From NCBI GenBank assembly GCA_008086245.1, contig VSIX01000110.1, positions 1 to 6,435 on the forward strand: 6,435 nucleotides of DNA, read 5' to 3'. The notes under the pieces were generated by a model, which saw nothing but the letters and a program-made list of their open reading frames with translations, was not told where the DNA came from and did no database searches. Of the stretch, positions 5,758 through 6,435 are shown piece after piece (within the stretch, counting starts at the first letter, position 1; every line of letters begins with the position of its first letter). A program made the translations under genes and the position numbers. The stretch is from Candidatus Mcinerneyibacterium aminivorans (GTDB taxonomy: Bacteria > Macinerneyibacteriota > Macinerneyibacteria > Macinerneyibacteriales > Macinerneyibacteriaceae).

Positions 5758-5787
5758 AACTTTGTATAAATGTGAAGACCTGACCCC
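5758..5787 (-). repeat. RAYT element end, copy 2 (left end without a transposase)
   Basis: All 30 bp are identical to 98-127 and in the same orientation, which on the minus strand corresponds to a RAYT left end. Beyond the 30 bp the flanks differ and no RAYT start codon or leader follows, so the end is isolated. With the opposite copy at 6313-6337 it brackets the restriction-like fragment. Confidence 0.75.
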
Positions 5788-5815
5788 ATTTTTCAATGTT
5801 TGATATAATTTTTTT

Positions 5816-6328
5816 TTAATCTTTTTTATAAAAATTTTCTGAAGCAACCTTGTTTTCAGTATTGGCAATTCTTTTATTTCTTTCATCAATAGTTTCACTA
5901 ATCAAATTATAAATTTTTTTATATTTAGTCCCTTTTTTTATATTTCTTTTATAATATTTTTTTAATTTTTCCAAAACTAAATTTTCTGGAAATAATATTG
6001 GAATTATATTTTTCCTTATTTTGTTATTTTCAAAAAATTGTTTAATTCTGTAATTAGTTAAATTATTAATTATTTTATCAAAAATTTCATCACATTCCTT
6101 ATCAAAATTTAAATTTGGAAGAGCTGGTAGGGAAACTTTCCATTTTTTTAAATAATCTAAGAACTCATCCCAAACATGTTTAATATCTAAGAAAGAAAAC
6201 AAAGAATTCCCATAAAACAATTTACTTTCTATACCATAAGTCTTTTTTATTTTATCAATTTGTTCTTCATAATAATTTTTATTTTTTTTCAAACTTGGAT
6301 CAAGAATCAAAAGGGGTCGGGTCTTCAC
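5816..6328 (-). pseudogene. Restriction-endonuclease-like fragment, probably 5'-truncated
   Basis: The frame gives 170 residues, rich in Lys, Asn and Ile. LLILDPSLKK (6-15), then SKLFYGNSLFSFLDI (36-50), VWDEFLDYLKKWK (52-64) and LPNLNFD (70-76) give the impression of part of a type II restriction endonuclease. I cannot name the specificity and see no certain PD-(D/E)xK motif, so the family is a weak call. The only usable start, GTG 6328, lies inside a RAYT element end (6313-6337): codons 1-6 (VKTRPL) come from that repeat. There is no good ribosome binding site. The frame stays open upstream only to a stop at 6362-6364 with no start codon. No methyltransferase is visible. The simplest reading is the 3' part of a larger gene whose beginning was cut off at the element boundary. 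Alternatively it could be a short intact gene using a start supplied by the repeat. Confidence 0.4.
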
Positions 6329-6337
6329 ATTTATACA
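6313..6337 (-). repeat. RAYT element end, copy 3 (right end, inverted)
   Basis: On the minus strand this matches 24 of 25 bases of 5763-5787 (a T to C change gives GACCCGACCCC) in the opposite orientation. It starts at the stop codon of the RAYT C-terminal fragment, as the 3' end of that element should. The outer boundary appears to lie near CCCCTTTTG, shared with copy 1. Confidence 0.75.
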
Positions 6338-6435
6338 TTCTTTTTTATAATCCCCTCTATTTTACTTTTTTTCTTATTCAACTCTTTATCACTTTTACAT
6401 TTTTCTTTAAATCTTTTGGTTTTCATTGAAACTGA
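6331..6435 (-). CDS. RAYT transposase, C-terminal tail only (probable)
   Basis: The frame is open to the right edge and gives 34 residues ending in IEGIIKKNV and a TAA at 6333-6331. The pattern SVSMKTKRFKEKCKSDKEL then a basic helix resembles the DnaA-C-like tail of many RAYTs (S-x-VS plus KR-E-K---DKEL--K---IE). The stop codon falls inside the element end at 6313-6337, the position expected for a RAYT gene relative to its 3' end. An internal ATG at 6426 could in principle start a 31-residue peptide, but it has no clear ribosome binding site. The upstream neighbour and the catalytic Tyr are outside the window. Confidence 0.55.
   Translation of the reverse strand, partial: SVSMKTKRFKEKCKSDKELNKKKSKIEGIIKKNV

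Noticed and set aside
98-5787. Identical 30-bp direct repeats (98-127 and 5758-5787) as part of a CRISPR array
   Set aside because: The copies are 5.6 kb apart with genes between them, there are no regular spacers, and one copy sits in front of a RAYT gene.
5816-6328. Intact restriction-modification system
   Set aside because: No methyltransferase is present, the ORF is short, and its start lies in a repeat without a ribosome binding site.

Overview
This is a very AT-rich piece of bacterial accessory DNA. Every gene I can support lies on the minus strand, so transcription runs from right (6435) to left (1). Start regions mostly carry good AAGGAG-type ribosome binding sites, with some TTG and GTG starts. 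I cannot name the organism: nothing here is a taxonomic marker. RAYT transposases (REP-associated tyrosine transposases, Y1/HUH family), an integrase fragment, HEPN-like proteins, a GIY-YIG protein and a cyclase-like protein together point to a mobile or defence island.

In the direction of transcription the layout is as follows. (1) 6435-6331: the C-terminal tail of a probable RAYT transposase, running into a 25-bp element end at 6337-6313. (2) 6328-5816: a 170-codon ORF resembling part of a restriction endonuclease. Its only visible start codon lies inside that element end, so it is probably a truncated or chimeric gene. (3) 5787-5758: an oppositely oriented copy of the same end, then a gene-free stretch with a hairpin and a strong sigma70-type promoter (5554-5526). 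(4) 5477-2445: a tight four-gene operon with gaps of 9, 24 and 21 bp. It encodes a two-TM membrane protein, a GIY-YIG nuclease with a DUF4357 tail, a protein resembling class III nucleotide cyclases, and a HEPN-like helical protein. (5) 2378-2316: a decayed RAYT leader fused to a 43-codon fragment of a tyrosine recombinase (2288-2157). (6) 2088-184: two further HEPN-type genes bounded by a 17-bp inverted repeat that contains integron-like core sequences, with a 26-bp perfect palindrome just upstream. (7) 127-1: another RAYT element end followed by the start of a RAYT transposase gene (ATG at 59).

The operon in (4) is the best candidate for an undescribed system. A cyclase-like enzyme, a short two-TM protein, a nuclease and a HEPN-like protein under one promoter recall nucleotide-signalled abortive-infection systems such as Pycsar. 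It is not a standard Pycsar system: I see no cyclic-nucleotide-binding domain in the membrane protein, and the cyclase-like protein lacks the usual Asn/Arg pair. The second theme is architecture: RAYT ends or remnants of them sit at each module boundary, as if repeated insertion had helped assemble or carve up the island. Functions are read from motifs by eye; no database search was possible.
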